Shown piece after piece: positions 8,171-16,648 of a stretch of DNA of 64,000 nt. Position 1 is the stretch's first letter. Every line of letters starts with the position of its first letter. This DNA comes from Nocardioides sp. SLBN-35 (GTDB lineage Bacteria > Actinomycetota > Actinomycetes > Propionibacteriales > Nocardioidaceae): contig NZ_VFNU01000001.1 of assembly GCF_006715725.1 (NCBI RefSeq), positions 2,480,001 to 2,544,000 of the forward strand, read 5' to 3'. Both the position numbers and the translations under genes were made by a program. A model generated the notes under the pieces. That model did no database searches. It was not told the DNA's origin and saw only the letters and a program-made list of their open reading frames with translations.

Positions 8171-8671
8171 ATGCCCGAGACCGACGCCGAGCAGCAGGCC
8201 GCTCAGGAGGTCGAGCGGCCGGGCGAGCAGCCCGGCGAGGTGACGGCCCGGCCGCCCGCGGTCGTGATCGCGTGCTGGCTGCTGTGGTCCCTGGTCGCGG
8301 CCGGGTTGCTGGTGTGCGTCGTCGTGGTCACCCAGCGCGAGGACCTCGGCAGCGTCTGGTCGCCCATGCAGGTCGGCGACAGCACTGTCCAGCCGGTGGA
8401 GTTCGTCCCGGTGATCCTGGTCCTCTACGGCGTCACGGCCGTGTTGTCCCTCACGCTCATCGCACTCTTCCGGGTCGGCTACAACTGGGCCCGTCACTCG
8501 CTGGCCGCGATCGTCGCCGGCGTGATCGTGGTCGCGGTCGCGACCGTGCGCACCGACCCGCCGACCATGGTCGACGGCATGGCGATCGCCGCCGCCGTGA
8601 TCAGCGCGGTGACCCTGGTGTTCCTGTGGCACCCGCAGAGCCGGGAGTACGTGCGGCTCGCGAGCCGCTGA
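8171..8671 (+). CDS. Membrane protein of unknown function
   Basis: 166-aa protein with a short acidic cytoplasmic N-terminus and four predicted membrane segments (about residues 28-50, 78-98, 108-124 and 132-150). It has no recognisable catalytic motif. The ATG at 8171 has GGAGG directly upstream at good spacing. It is divergent from the YbaK-type gene, 46 bp apart. Function unknown; small actinobacterial integral membrane proteins of this sort are common. Confidence 0.65.
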   Translation: MPETDAEQQAAQEVERPGEQPGEVTARPPAVVIACWLLWSLVAAGLLVCVVVVTQREDLGSVWSPMQVGDSTVQPVEFVPVILVLYGVTAVLSLTLIALFRVGYNWARHSLAAIVAGVIVVAVATVRTDPPTMVDGMAIAAAVISAVTLVFLWHPQSREYVRLASR

Positions 8672-8718
8672 GCCCGGTCGCCGAGCCCGGTCGCCCATCC
8701 CGTCTCCGGCGCTGCCTC

Positions 8719-8748
8719 TTGAGCAGTGTCGGACCTGCGGTGTACCTT
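8719..8748 (+). promoter_or_regulatory. Promoter of the HEPN/dinB unit
   Basis: A -35-like TTGAGC (8719-8724) and a -10 TACCTT (8743-8748) are separated by 18 bp. The predicted transcription start, around 8755, abuts the LexA box, so repressor binding would block open-complex formation or escape. Confidence 0.55.
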
Positions 8749-8756
8749 CGGATCAT

Positions 8757-8772
8757 TCGAACACCTGTTCGA
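8757..8772. promoter_or_regulatory. LexA (SOS) box
   Basis: TCGAACACCTGTTCGA matches perfectly the mycobacterial/actinobacterial LexA consensus TCGAAC-N4-GTTCGA. It lies 24 bp upstream of the HEPN gene and just downstream of a promoter, and the genes behind it include DNA polymerase IV. This is strong evidence that the unit is DNA-damage inducible. Confidence 0.85.
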
Positions 8773-8795
8773 ACAGATCTGGAGGAGAAGTCGCC

Positions 8796-9254
8796 GTGGC
8801 CCAGCAGTCCGCCCCTCTCACGGTCAGCCCGCACACCCTGCCGGCGACCACCCACAACTACCTGATCCGGTCGGCAGAATCGCTGAGCGAGGCGGTCGCG
8901 GCCCGCGACGTGGCCACCCGCTATGCCTGCGCCCACGTCGCCGCGCTGCGCGCCGCCGCCGCCCTGCTGGCCGCCCGGGCCCGCCCCGAGGCCGGCCGCC
9001 GGCGCGCTCAGCGCAATGCCTGGGTGCTTCTCGCCGAGGTCGCGCCCGAGCTCGCGGAGTGGGCGTCCTTCTTCGCCGCGGGCGCCTCCAAGCGCGCGGC
9101 GGCCGAGGCCGGGTCGTCCCGGGCCGCGACCGAGCGCGAGGCCGACGACCTGGTCCGCGACGCCGACCGCTTCCTCGCCCTCATCGAGCAGGCGCTCGGC
9201 CTCACCCCGCACGTCCCGCTCGGCGAGCAGCTCGCGGGCCTGGCCGTCGGCTGA
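8796..9254 (+). CDS. SAV_6107-type HEPN domain protein
   Basis: 152-aa all-alpha protein of the SAV_6107 HEPN family. Residues 42-47 read RYACAH, matching the R-x4-H motif that forms the RNase centre of catalytic HEPN domains, on a helix continuing VAALRAAAALLAAR. The C-terminal half is Ala/Arg/Glu-rich helix. The GTG start at 8796 follows GGAGGAG by 8 nt. It is the first gene behind a LexA box and is followed by a methyltransferase and dinB. Function of the family is unknown; nuclease activity is possible but not shown by sequence alone. Confidence 0.78.
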   Translation: MAQQSAPLTVSPHTLPATTHNYLIRSAESLSEAVAARDVATRYACAHVAALRAAAALLAARARPEAGRRRAQRNAWVLLAEVAPELAEWASFFAAGASKRAAAEAGSSRAATEREADDLVRDADRFLALIEQALGLTPHVPLGEQLAGLAVG

Positions 9255-9289
9255 CGGAGTGCCTGTCCGAGCCATCCTGAGGTGACCAC

Positions 9290-9295
9290 TAGTGT
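9290..9295 (+). promoter_or_regulatory. -10 box of the methyltransferase gene
   Basis: TAGTGT is followed by a 7-nt spacer and ATG 9303, the leaderless geometry seen repeatedly in this window. It would give the methyltransferase and dinB a promoter independent of the SOS promoter. Confidence 0.5.
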
Positions 9296-9302
9296 TCGGC
9301 AC

Positions 9303-10019
9303 ATGGCCTCTCGCGAGCAGCGTGGATCGGTCCGCACCGCGGTCGTGTGGGACGCCCTCGAGTCCGCGCTCGCGGGCGGACCCCGCGACGTCGTCGACCT
9401 CGGCGGCGGCACCGGCGGCTTCGCCGTGCGGCTCGCGGAGTCGGGCCACCGGGTCCGGGTGGTCGACCCCAGCCCCGACGCCCTGGCGGCGCTGGCCCGC
9501 CGGGCGCGCGAGGTCGACCTCGAGGTCTCCGGGCTGCAGGGCGACGTCGCCGACCTCGTCGAGGTCGTCGGGGCCGGCAGCGCCGACGTGGTGCTGTGCC
9601 ACGGCGTCCTCGAGGTGGTCGACCCGTCGCTCGCGCTGGAGCGGATCGCCGAGGTGCTGCGGCCCGGCGGCCTGCTCAGCCTCGTCGTCGGCCAGCGGCA
9701 CGCCGCTGTCATCACCCGCGCGATGGCGGGTCACTTCCAGCAGGCCCGCGACCTGCTCGACGACCAGCAGCCCGTCGACACCCGCACGGGTCGCCGGTTC
9801 ACCGTCGAGGAGGTACGCGACCTGCTCGCCGGTCACGGCTTCGGCGCGGTGTCCGTCCACGCCGTCCGGGTCTTCGCCGACCTGGTCCCCGCGGCCCTCG
9901 TCGACCAGGAGCCCGGCGCCGCCGCTGCCCTCGTCGACCTGGAGCGCGCGGTGGCCCAGCGCCCGGAGTACCTCCCGCTGGCCACCCAGCTCCACGTCCT
10001 GGCGAACGCCGCCTCCTGA
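9303..10019 (+). CDS. Class I SAM-dependent methyltransferase
   Basis: 238-aa methyltransferase with motif I VVDLGGGTGGFAVRLAESGH (about residues 24-43), an acidic motif II (VRVVDPSPDAL) and the motif-IV/post region CHGVLEVVDPSLALERI..LRPGGLLSL typical of UbiE/Methyltransf_11 proteins. An in-frame GTG at 9282 exists, but ATG 9303 sits 7 nt after a TAGTGT -10 box and was chosen. It lies between the SOS-linked HEPN gene and dinB. The substrate is unknown, and a role in damage response is inference from position only. Confidence 0.8.
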   Translation: MASREQRGSVRTAVVWDALESALAGGPRDVVDLGGGTGGFAVRLAESGHRVRVVDPSPDALAALARRAREVDLEVSGLQGDVADLVEVVGAGSADVVLCHGVLEVVDPSLALERIAEVLRPGGLLSLVVGQRHAAVITRAMAGHFQQARDLLDDQQPVDTRTGRRFTVEEVRDLLAGHGFGAVSVHAVRVFADLVPAALVDQEPGAAAALVDLERAVAQRPEYLPLATQLHVLANAAS

Positions 10020-10049
10020 GCCCGGTCGCACACGGCCCGGGAGCGGGCC

Positions 10050-11255
10050 GTGAGCGTCACCTGCCCGATCCTGCACGTCGACATGGACGCGTTCTACGCG
10101 TCGGTGATGATCCGCGACCGGCCCGAGCTCCACGACGTCCCGGTGGTCGTGGGCGGCGGGCACCGCGGGGTCGTGCTGTCCGCCAACTACCCGGCCCGCC
10201 GCTACGGCATCCGCTCCGGCATGTCCGGCACCGAGGCCGCCCGGCTGTGCCCCGACGCGGTCACGATGCCGCCCGACTTCGGTCTGCTGACCCCGGTGTC
10301 GAAGGCGATCATGGAGACCTTCCGCACCGTCACTCCGCTGGTCGAGGTCACCTCGCTCGACGAGGCGTTCCTCGACGTGCGCGGTGCGGTCCGGCTGTTC
10401 GGGCCGCCGGAGGCGATCGCCGAGCGGCTGCGCTCCCGGATCCGCGCCGAGCACGGCATCACCTGCTCGGTCGGCATCGCGGCCTCCATCTCGGTCGCCA
10501 AGCTGGCGAGCCGCCAGGCCAAGCCCGACGGCGTCCGGGTGATCCCGCCCGACCGGTTCGTCGCCGAGGTCCACCCGCTCGACGTGGGCGTGCTCTACGG
10601 CGTCGGCGAGGCCACCCGTCAGCGCCTGCACCGTCTCGGGCTGATCACGGTCGGCGACGTTGCCGCGATCGAGGTCGACCTGCTCCGGCGGATGCTCGGG
10701 CGTCACCTCGGCGGGCACCTGCACGCCCTGGTGTGGGGGAGCGACCGCACCGAGCTGGTGCCGGGCGGTGCCGGGGTCTTCGGCTTCGGTGAGGGCGAGC
10801 CCGAGGGGAGCATGGGCTCGCAGCACACGCTGGCGGTCGACGTACGCGACCGGGCGCAGCTGCGTCGCGAGCTGCTCCGGCTGACCGCCCGGGTCGCCGC
10901 CCGGGTGCGCGGCGCGGGACGCACCGGCCGCACGGTCACGGTCACGGTCCGCTTCTCCGACTTCACCACCGTCCAGCGCTCGCGCACCCTGCCGGAGCCG
11001 ACCGACGTGACCCAGGAGGTGTACGCCGCCGCGGTCACCCTCCTCGACGGCCTCCTCGAGGCCCGCGGCCCGCGTCCGCTCGCGGTCCGCCTGGTCGGCG
11101 TCCGGGTCGAGGGCCTACGCCGGCTCCGGCCCGTCGACAGCCGCCAGCTCGCCCTCGGCGAGCGCGACCCCGGCTGGCCCGACGCCGACCGGGCCGTCGA
11201 CCGGGCCGTCGACCGCTTCGGCAGCGCCGCCGTGCGCCGGGCCAGCCTGCTGTGA
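10050..11255 (+). CDS. dinB: DNA polymerase IV (Y family)
   Basis: 401-aa translesion polymerase. The palm motif HVDMDAFYASV near the N-terminus and the SLDEAFLDV motif (about residue 104) carry the catalytic carboxylates, and the SVGIA..KLASRQAKPDG helix and little-finger region complete a normal-length DinB. It is the third gene after a perfect LexA box and so is probably induced by DNA damage, though it may also be read from the promoter at 9290. The GTG at 10050 is used. Confidence 0.93.
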   Translation: MSVTCPILHVDMDAFYASVMIRDRPELHDVPVVVGGGHRGVVLSANYPARRYGIRSGMSGTEAARLCPDAVTMPPDFGLLTPVSKAIMETFRTVTPLVEVTSLDEAFLDVRGAVRLFGPPEAIAERLRSRIRAEHGITCSVGIAASISVAKLASRQAKPDGVRVIPPDRFVAEVHPLDVGVLYGVGEATRQRLHRLGLITVGDVAAIEVDLLRRMLGRHLGGHLHALVWGSDRTELVPGGAGVFGFGEGEPEGSMGSQHTLAVDVRDRAQLRRELLRLTARVAARVRGAGRTGRTVTVTVRFSDFTTVQRSRTLPEPTDVTQEVYAAAVTLLDGLLEARGPRPLAVRLVGVRVEGLRRLRPVDSRQLALGERDPGWPDADRAVDRAVDRFGSAAVRRASLL

Positions 11256-11336
11256 CCGGGTGGCCCGTCGGGACCGTCCCCGGACGCCGACCGCACAATT
11301 TCGGGGGACGGCCTACCACCGCTGGAGATGCCTGCC

Positions 11337-11342
11337 TACACT
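11337..11342 (+). promoter_or_regulatory. -10 box upstream of the DUF3040 gene
   Basis: TACACT lies about 50 nt before the GTG at 11395, giving a leader of roughly 45 nt with a normal ribosome-binding site. Confidence 0.4.
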
Positions 11343-11394
11343 TGGAGGAAGAGTCATCGGGCGGGGAACCGCCTCACACGTGTCGGAGGATTCG

Positions 11395-11838
11395 GTGCCA
11401 CTCTCGGAAGAGGAGTTGCGACTGCTGGAGCAGATGGAGCGCGCCCTCAGCGAGGAGGACCCGAAGTTCGCGTCCACCCTCCGGGGCACGACCCTCCGCC
11501 AGGCAGCCCGCCGCCGCGCCATCCTCGCCGGCGTGGTCTTCGCCGGCGGCATCGCCGTGATGATGGGCGGAGCCGTCAGCGGCTACTGGCCCGTCGGCGT
11601 CGCCGGCTTCCTGATCATGCTCGCCTCCGCCACCATCCTGCTCGGCTCGGTCCGCGGCCAGCGCGGGGGAGCAGCCGCTCCGAACGTGTCGGCCCACCCG
11701 TCCGGCTTCGGTGTCGTCGACGGCGGTCGCCGCGGCCACCACGGTCGCGGTCACGGTCGGGGCCACGGCCGGTCCTCCGGCTTCATGGACAACCTCCAGG
11801 CCCGCTGGCGCCGCCGCCGCGACCGCGGCGGCTTCTGA
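11395..11838 (+). CDS. DUF3040 membrane protein
   Basis: 147-aa protein with the DUF3040 N-terminus PLSEEELRLLEQMERALSEED, two central membrane segments (about residues 43-63 and 67-88) and a basic His/Gly/Arg-rich tail (GRRGHHGRGHGRGHGR) ending in RWRRRRDRGGF. GTG 11395 is preceded by GGAGGA at ideal spacing. An orthologue (Rv2169c) occupies a similar place between the dcw cluster and the pknL region in M. tuberculosis. The biochemical role is unknown. Confidence 0.82.
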   Translation: MPLSEEELRLLEQMERALSEEDPKFASTLRGTTLRQAARRRAILAGVVFAGGIAVMMGGAVSGYWPVGVAGFLIMLASATILLGSVRGQRGGAAAPNVSAHPSGFGVVDGGRRGHHGRGHGRGHGRSSGFMDNLQARWRRRRDRGGF

Positions 11839-11865
11839 GCCGACACACTCCGAGGACCTCATCCG

Positions 11866-11892
11866 CAGCCCCCGCTCACCCGGGGGCTGTTT
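11866..11892 (+). terminator. Rho-independent terminator of the DUF3040 gene
   Basis: Stem CAGCCCCC (11866-11873) and GGGGGCTG (11882-11889), extendable by one G-C pair, with an 8-nt loop and a short T-run (TTT). It is 28 nt beyond the DUF3040 stop. Confidence 0.75.
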
Positions 11893-11902
11893 CATGTCCA
11901 GG

Positions 11903-12071
11903 GTCCGTCCCGGCGCCGCCGGCGCCTCCCGGCCACCGCCGGGCGGCTCGGAGCGAGGGCCCCGCCGTCGGCGCATCTGCTTTCGCGAAGCGGACGTCGT
12001 TCCAGCGCCGACGGCACCCCGACTTCGCCGCCCGGCGGTGGCCGTCCGGCGCCTGCGGCGCCGGGACGGAC
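11903..12071. repeat. 169-bp palindromic element between convergent genes
   Basis: Arms 11903-11947 and 12027-12071 are inverted copies matching at 41 of 45 positions (starting GTCCGTCCCGGCGCCGC). Inside, GCCGTCGGCGC (11964-11974) pairs with GCGCCGACGGC (12005-12015), and the centre contains TTCGCGAA. The whole could fold into one long hairpin. It lies between the DUF3040 terminator and the stop of the convergent TgpA gene. It could be a foldback/MITE-like element or a very large bidirectional terminator. Confidence 0.75.
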
Positions 12072-12090
12072 GCTCGCGTGGAGCTGCCGG

Positions 12091-14448
12091 TCAACGCCGC
12101 CAGACCGACATCGGCACCCACCGCGCCCGCCGCCGTGCCCGCGGCGTGACCCCGGCCTCCAGGGCCGCGAGGACCAGCGCACCGTCCTCGGCGACCGAGT
12201 TCCGCTCGAGCGTGGCGACCGCACCCGGCCGCGCGTACCGGGCGTGCTCGACGGCGAGGACCAGCCGCTCCAGGGCGTCGGCGGCCTCGGGCGCTGCCTC
12301 GGGGCCGGTGCGCGGACGCTCGGCGGGGCGGTCGGTGGGCGTGGCGAGGTGGCCGAGCAGGAAGGCGCCGGACTCGCGGGGTGACCGGCCGGCCGGCCAG
12401 GGCAGGCCCAGGTCGATCGCGGTGGCGCGGACCTCGCGCCACACGTCGTCGGGCGAGCCCGCGAGTCGGGTACGGCGCCCGCGGGTCCGCACCGCGGTCG
12501 GGCCGCCGAGGGCGGCGATGCCGGCGAGCAGCAGCACGAGCACGACCGCGCCGCCGATCAGCACCGGCAGCGGCAGGCCGCCCTGGTCGGCTCCGGTGGC
12601 GGTGCCGGGGTCGCGGTCGATCTCGGGGCGGCGGTTGGGCCCGGCGCTCGGTGCGGCGGTGCCGGAGGCGCCGGGGCCGGCCGACGTGGCGTTGGTCGGC
12701 CCGCCGCGCGGATCGTCGCTGCCGCCGTCGACGGGGACCCGGGTGTAGGCGGGGACCTCCTGGACGCGCCCGGACGGGGTGGGCTCGAAGCGCACCCAAC
12801 CCGAGCCGGCGAAGTAGAGCTCGGGCCACGCGTGCAGGTCGTGGCTGCTGTAGACCCACGTGTGGGTACCGGTCTGGTCGGGCTGCAGGAAGCCGACGGC
12901 CACCCGCGCGGGGATCCCGAGCACGCGGGCCATCACGGCCATCGCGGAGGCGAACTGCTCGCAGTAGCCCACCCGGCCGTTGCGGGCCAGGAATCCCTCG
13001 AGGGTCTGGTTGCCGGTGCCCTTGGGTGCCTTCTGCAGGTCGTAGGTGAACCCGCCGTCCTGGCGGAACCACCGCTGCAGCAACAGGGCGCGCTCGTAGT
13101 CGGTGGTCGCGCCGGAGGTGACGTCGCGGGCCAGGTTGCGCACCAGCGGCGGCACCGTGCTGGGGACGTGGAGGACCTCCTCGGAGACGTCGCCGGTACG
13201 CGAGTCGCGGAAGAACGAGCGGTCGGTGCCGAAGTCCAGGGCGACGCCGGTCATCGTGTAGCTGACGCCGCGGGTGTCGAGGCCGTCGTCAGCGGCGAGG
13301 AAGTCCATCGTGGACGGGTCGTAGCGCCAGTCGCCGGGGGCGTCGACGGCGGAGATCGGATACTGCGTGGGCAGCCAGGTGGAGTCGAGCTGCTCGCTGA
13401 CCGTCGCGTCGTAGTCGAAGGTGGTGCGCCGTACGTCCTCGGACAGCCCGCGGGGGAGGGGGACCGACCCGTCGGCGCGGTCGTCGCGGGCCACGTCGCG
13501 GTCGCCGCTGCTCCACTCGTCGCCGGTGTAGCGGTTGAGCACCGAGATCCGCAGGTACGACGGCGACGGGTCGTCGGTGCGCAGCCGCACGAGCGGCACG
13601 TCCTCGCCGCGCTCGAGGTCGCGGCGCATGTCGGCGATCGGCTTGCGGATCCGGATGTCGCCGTTGCCCTTGCCGGTGCCGAGGTCGAGCACGTTGACGC
13701 CGACCGTCGGCAGGAGCAGGGGGACGACGAGGGCGAGCGCCGTCGCGGTGATCCCGATCCGTCCGGCACCGGCCCGCATCGCCTCGCGCACCGGGTTGCC
13801 GCGCCACATCGAGTCCTGCTGCGGGCCGACGGTGCGGCCCCAGCGCAGCAGGTGCTCGCGCGACTCGAGGTGGAGCAGGACGAGGAAGCCGCCCGCGGCG
13901 CCGAGGAAGCTGAGGGCGTCCGGGCCGCCGTCGAGCACGCCGCTGGGCAGGGCGTAGACCGCGAGCAGGCCGAGGCCGGCGGCGGGGACGCGGCGCAGCG
14001 TGCAGGCCAGGGTCTCGACGAGGACGAGGACCACGGCGCCGGCGACGACGAGCAGCGGCCAGACCGGAGCGACCCGGTCGCCGATCGGCGCGGCGTACTG
14101 CCGGGCCGTGCGCACCGAGGCCTCCAGCGACTGCCAGATCTCGGTGGCGGTGGCGCCGACCGGCAGGAGCGAGCCGGTGATCTGGTGGGTGACGAAGACC
14201 GTGGCGAGCACGATCTGGACCAGGGTGGTGAGCCAGCGGGGCGCGCCCGACCAGCGCAGTCCGGCACCGCTCAGGGCGAGCAGCGCGGCGAGGACGGCGA
14301 GGGGGCGCAGGTAGCTACCGGGCATCTCGACGAAGCCGCGCCACGCGGTCAGCGCCGCCCACGTGGTCAGCACGGCGACGACGCCGAGCAGCAGGACCGG
14401 GCCGAACGGGCCGCGTCGGTTGGTGATCGTCGGGCTGGCACTGGTCAT
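12091..14448 (-). CDS. Membrane transglutaminase-like protein (TgpA/DUF3488 family)
   Basis: 785-aa protein. The N-terminal part (about residues 1-225) holds six or so membrane helices (DUF3488), then an extracytoplasmic region, a transglutaminase-like domain with the catalytic Cys in GRVGYCEQFASAMAV (about 496), the His in HAWPELYFAG (about 539) and a downstream acidic partner, then a Pro/Gly/Thr-rich linker, one more membrane helix and a cytoplasmic tail. The ATG (14448) overlaps the DUF58 stop by 4 nt. It forms a MoxR-DUF58-TgpA operon, a widespread set thought to act in cell-envelope processes. The catalysed reaction in actinobacteria is not established. Confidence 0.88.
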   Translation of the reverse strand: MTSASPTITNRRGPFGPVLLLGVVAVLTTWAALTAWRGFVEMPGSYLRPLAVLAALLALSGAGLRWSGAPRWLTTLVQIVLATVFVTHQITGSLLPVGATATEIWQSLEASVRTARQYAAPIGDRVAPVWPLLVVAGAVVLVLVETLACTLRRVPAAGLGLLAVYALPSGVLDGGPDALSFLGAAGGFLVLLHLESREHLLRWGRTVGPQQDSMWRGNPVREAMRAGAGRIGITATALALVVPLLLPTVGVNVLDLGTGKGNGDIRIRKPIADMRRDLERGEDVPLVRLRTDDPSPSYLRISVLNRYTGDEWSSGDRDVARDDRADGSVPLPRGLSEDVRRTTFDYDATVSEQLDSTWLPTQYPISAVDAPGDWRYDPSTMDFLAADDGLDTRGVSYTMTGVALDFGTDRSFFRDSRTGDVSEEVLHVPSTVPPLVRNLARDVTSGATTDYERALLLQRWFRQDGGFTYDLQKAPKGTGNQTLEGFLARNGRVGYCEQFASAMAVMARVLGIPARVAVGFLQPDQTGTHTWVYSSHDLHAWPELYFAGSGWVRFEPTPSGRVQEVPAYTRVPVDGGSDDPRGGPTNATSAGPGASGTAAPSAGPNRRPEIDRDPGTATGADQGGLPLPVLIGGAVVLVLLLAGIAALGGPTAVRTRGRRTRLAGSPDDVWREVRATAIDLGLPWPAGRSPRESGAFLLGHLATPTDRPAERPRTGPEAAPEAADALERLVLAVEHARYARPGAVATLERNSVAEDGALVLAALEAGVTPRARRRARWVPMSVWRR

Positions 14449-15662
14449 GCCCGCGCACCTCCGCGCACGGGGGCCCGGCCGAGCTCGCGCCAGGCCGCGT
14501 CGAGGTGGTCGCGCGGGCCGAGCGAGGTGGCACGCCAGGCGAGCGAGGTGACGGCGGCCGCCGCGGCGGCGCCGAGTCCCGCGCGGGCGGGGGACCACTG
14601 GTCGACGTCGAGCACGAGCGCCAGCGCGGCGCCCGCGTCGTGGCGGATCCGGCGCAGCGCCGCGTTGTCGTCGGGGAGGAAGCCGCCGAGCACGGCGACC
14701 ACGACGCCACCGCGGGCCTGCTCGCCGGACCAGGCCACGTCGAGGGTGGTGCGGTGCGTCATCTCCAGCACGGCGAGGTGCTCCAGGGCCCCGTCGGAGC
14801 CCACGGTCCCGTCGGCGGTGCAGAGCTGGACGGTGTAGCCGTGCTGCTCGAGGTGCACGGTCAGCGACGCGGCCGCGATCACCGCCGCCTCGAGGCTGGA
14901 CGCCGGGCCCTGGCCGCGGTGGGCGAGGCGCCGGTTGTCGAGCAGCACCGTGGCGCGCGCCTCCCACGGCTGCTCCTCGCGGCGCACCATCAGCTCGCCG
15001 ATGCGCGCGGAGCTGCGCCAGTGCACGCGGCGCAGGTCGTCGCCGCGGCGGTACTCACGCACGCTCACGTCCTCGGCCGACCCGGATGCGAACGCCTGAG
15101 GCCGGTGCTCGCCGGCGCCCTGCCAGCCGCCGGTCAACGGGATCGAGGGGAGCGGTACGACGCGCGGGGTCACCGTCAGCTGGGCGGTCCCGCCGATCGC
15201 GCGGCGCCGCTCGACCAGGCCGAACGGGTCGGCCAGGCGGGCGACGACCGGCCCGACGACGTACCGGCCCCTGATGTCGGAACGCACCGGGTAGGACACC
15301 GTGCGCTCCCAGGAGCCGCCGAGGCCCTGCAGCACGAACCGGGCTCGGCCGCCGAGTGCGTAGGGGAGCGTGTCCTCCACCAGCAGCGCACCGTCCGAGC
15401 GCTTGCGGTCGCTGGCGATGGTGAGGTCGATCCGCGCGGTCTCACCGGCCCGGAGCAGCCGCGGCCACACCGTGCGGGCGACCGTGGGGTCGTGCTTGCG
15501 CCGGCTGACGACGAGCGCGGCCAGGAGGGGGAGGGCCAGGACCAGGACGCCGACCCGGGTCAGCGCGGGCTGGCCGAAGCCGACCGCGCACACGACCGCG
15601 GTCGCCCCCGCCGCGACGAACGCGCGTCCGCGGAGGGTCAGGGAGGAGAGGTGCCGGCGCAT
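14445..15662 (-). CDS. DUF58 family protein
   Basis: 405-aa protein with two N-terminal membrane segments (about residues 12-52) and a C-terminal DUF58 domain containing REYRRGDDLRRVHWRSSAR (about 210), the family hallmark, followed by a von Willebrand A-like fold (ARATVLLDNRR). It is the middle gene of the MoxR-DUF58-TgpA operon: it starts 20 nt after moxR and overlaps the TgpA start. Usually viewed as a partner of MoxR ATPases, with unknown detailed function. Confidence 0.88.
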   Translation of the reverse strand: MRRHLSSLTLRGRAFVAAGATAVVCAVGFGQPALTRVGVLVLALPLLAALVVSRRKHDPTVARTVWPRLLRAGETARIDLTIASDRKRSDGALLVEDTLPYALGGRARFVLQGLGGSWERTVSYPVRSDIRGRYVVGPVVARLADPFGLVERRRAIGGTAQLTVTPRVVPLPSIPLTGGWQGAGEHRPQAFASGSAEDVSVREYRRGDDLRRVHWRSSARIGELMVRREEQPWEARATVLLDNRRLAHRGQGPASSLEAAVIAAASLTVHLEQHGYTVQLCTADGTVGSDGALEHLAVLEMTHRTTLDVAWSGEQARGGVVVAVLGGFLPDDNAALRRIRHDAGAALALVLDVDQWSPARAGLGAAAAAAVTSLAWRATSLGPRDHLDAAWRELGRAPVRGGARA

Positions 15663-15682
15663 CGGATGACCGCGCGTGCTCG

Positions 15683-16648
15683 TCAGGAGGTCGGCTCGGG
15701 CACCGGGACCTGGGCCGCGATGCCCTCGAGGATGGTCGCGACGTTCCGCCCACCGATCGCGGCCTCGGCGCTCGGGAGCAGGCGGTGGGCGAGCACCGGC
15801 TGGACCAGGGCGCGCAGGTCGTCGGGGAGGACGTAGTCGCGGCGGTGCAGGGCGGCGCGGGCCTTGGCCGCCCGGACCAGGTGGAGCGTGGCGCGCGGCG
15901 AGGCGCCGAGCACCAGCTCGGGGCTGTGCCGGGTGGCGGCGGTGAGCGCGACGGCGTACCGCTGCACCGTGTCGGAGACGTGCACCTGGCTGACGATCGC
16001 GCACATCTTGCGGATCTCGGCGCTGTCGGTCACCGGCTCCAGGTCGTCGAGGGGGTTGACCGCGCCGTGGCTGGCGAGCATGGCGATCTCGGCGGCCGGC
16101 ACCGGGTAGCCGATCGAGACCCGGGCCAGGAACCGGTCGCGCTGTGCCTCGGGGAGGGGATAGGTGCCCTCCATCTCGACCGGGTTCTGGGTCGCGATCA
16201 CCATGAACGGCGACTCGAGGTGGTAGGTGATGTTGTCGACGGTCACCTGCCGCTCGGCCATGCACTCCAGCAGCGCGGACTGGGTCTTGGGGGAGGCGCG
16301 GTTGATCTCGTCGCCGATGACGACGTTGGCGAACACACCGCCGGGGCGGAACTCGAACTCACGCGTCGACTGGTTGTAGACCGACACGCCGGTGATGTCG
16401 GAGGGCAGCAGGTCCGGGGTGAACTGCACGCGGCGCACCGTCGAGTCGATGCTGCGGGCCAGGGCCTTGCTCAGCATGGTCTTGCCGACGCCGGGGACGT
16501 CCTCGAGCAGCAGGTGACCCTCGGCCAGCAGGACGACGATCGCGGCCGAGACCACCTCGCTCTTGCCCTCGATCACCTTCTCCACGTTGGCCTGGATCCG
16601 GCCGGCGACGCGCGCGACGGTGTCCACATCGGTGCTCGGCGACTCCAC
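15683..16648 (-). CDS. MoxR-family AAA+ ATPase
   Basis: 321-aa AAA+ ATPase with Walker A EDVPGVGKTML (about residue 50), Walker B NVVIGDEINRASPKTQSALLE (about 110), sensor IATQNPVEMEGTYPLPEAQRDRF and a C-terminal lid domain. MoxR proteins act as chaperone-like ATPases, here presumably on the co-encoded DUF58 and transglutaminase proteins. The true start is the GTG at 16648, preceded by GGGAGAA; a longer open frame upstream is repeat-rich intergenic DNA. It is divergent from mraZ. Confidence 0.9.
   Translation of the reverse strand: MESPSTDVDTVARVAGRIQANVEKVIEGKSEVVSAAIVVLLAEGHLLLEDVPGVGKTMLSKALARSIDSTVRRVQFTPDLLPSDITGVSVYNQSTREFEFRPGGVFANVVIGDEINRASPKTQSALLECMAERQVTVDNITYHLESPFMVIATQNPVEMEGTYPLPEAQRDRFLARVSIGYPVPAAEIAMLASHGAVNPLDDLEPVTDSAEIRKMCAIVSQVHVSDTVQRYAVALTAATRHSPELVLGASPRATLHLVRAAKARAALHRRDYVLPDDLRALVQPVLAHRLLPSAEAAIGGRNVATILEGIAAQVPVPEPTS

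Noticed and set aside
8601..10826. 741-codon minus-strand frame across the HEPN, methyltransferase and dinB genes.
   Set aside because: Shadow of three recognised plus-strand genes; its composition (His/Arg/Asp/Gly/Val repeats) is typical of reverse-frame artefacts.
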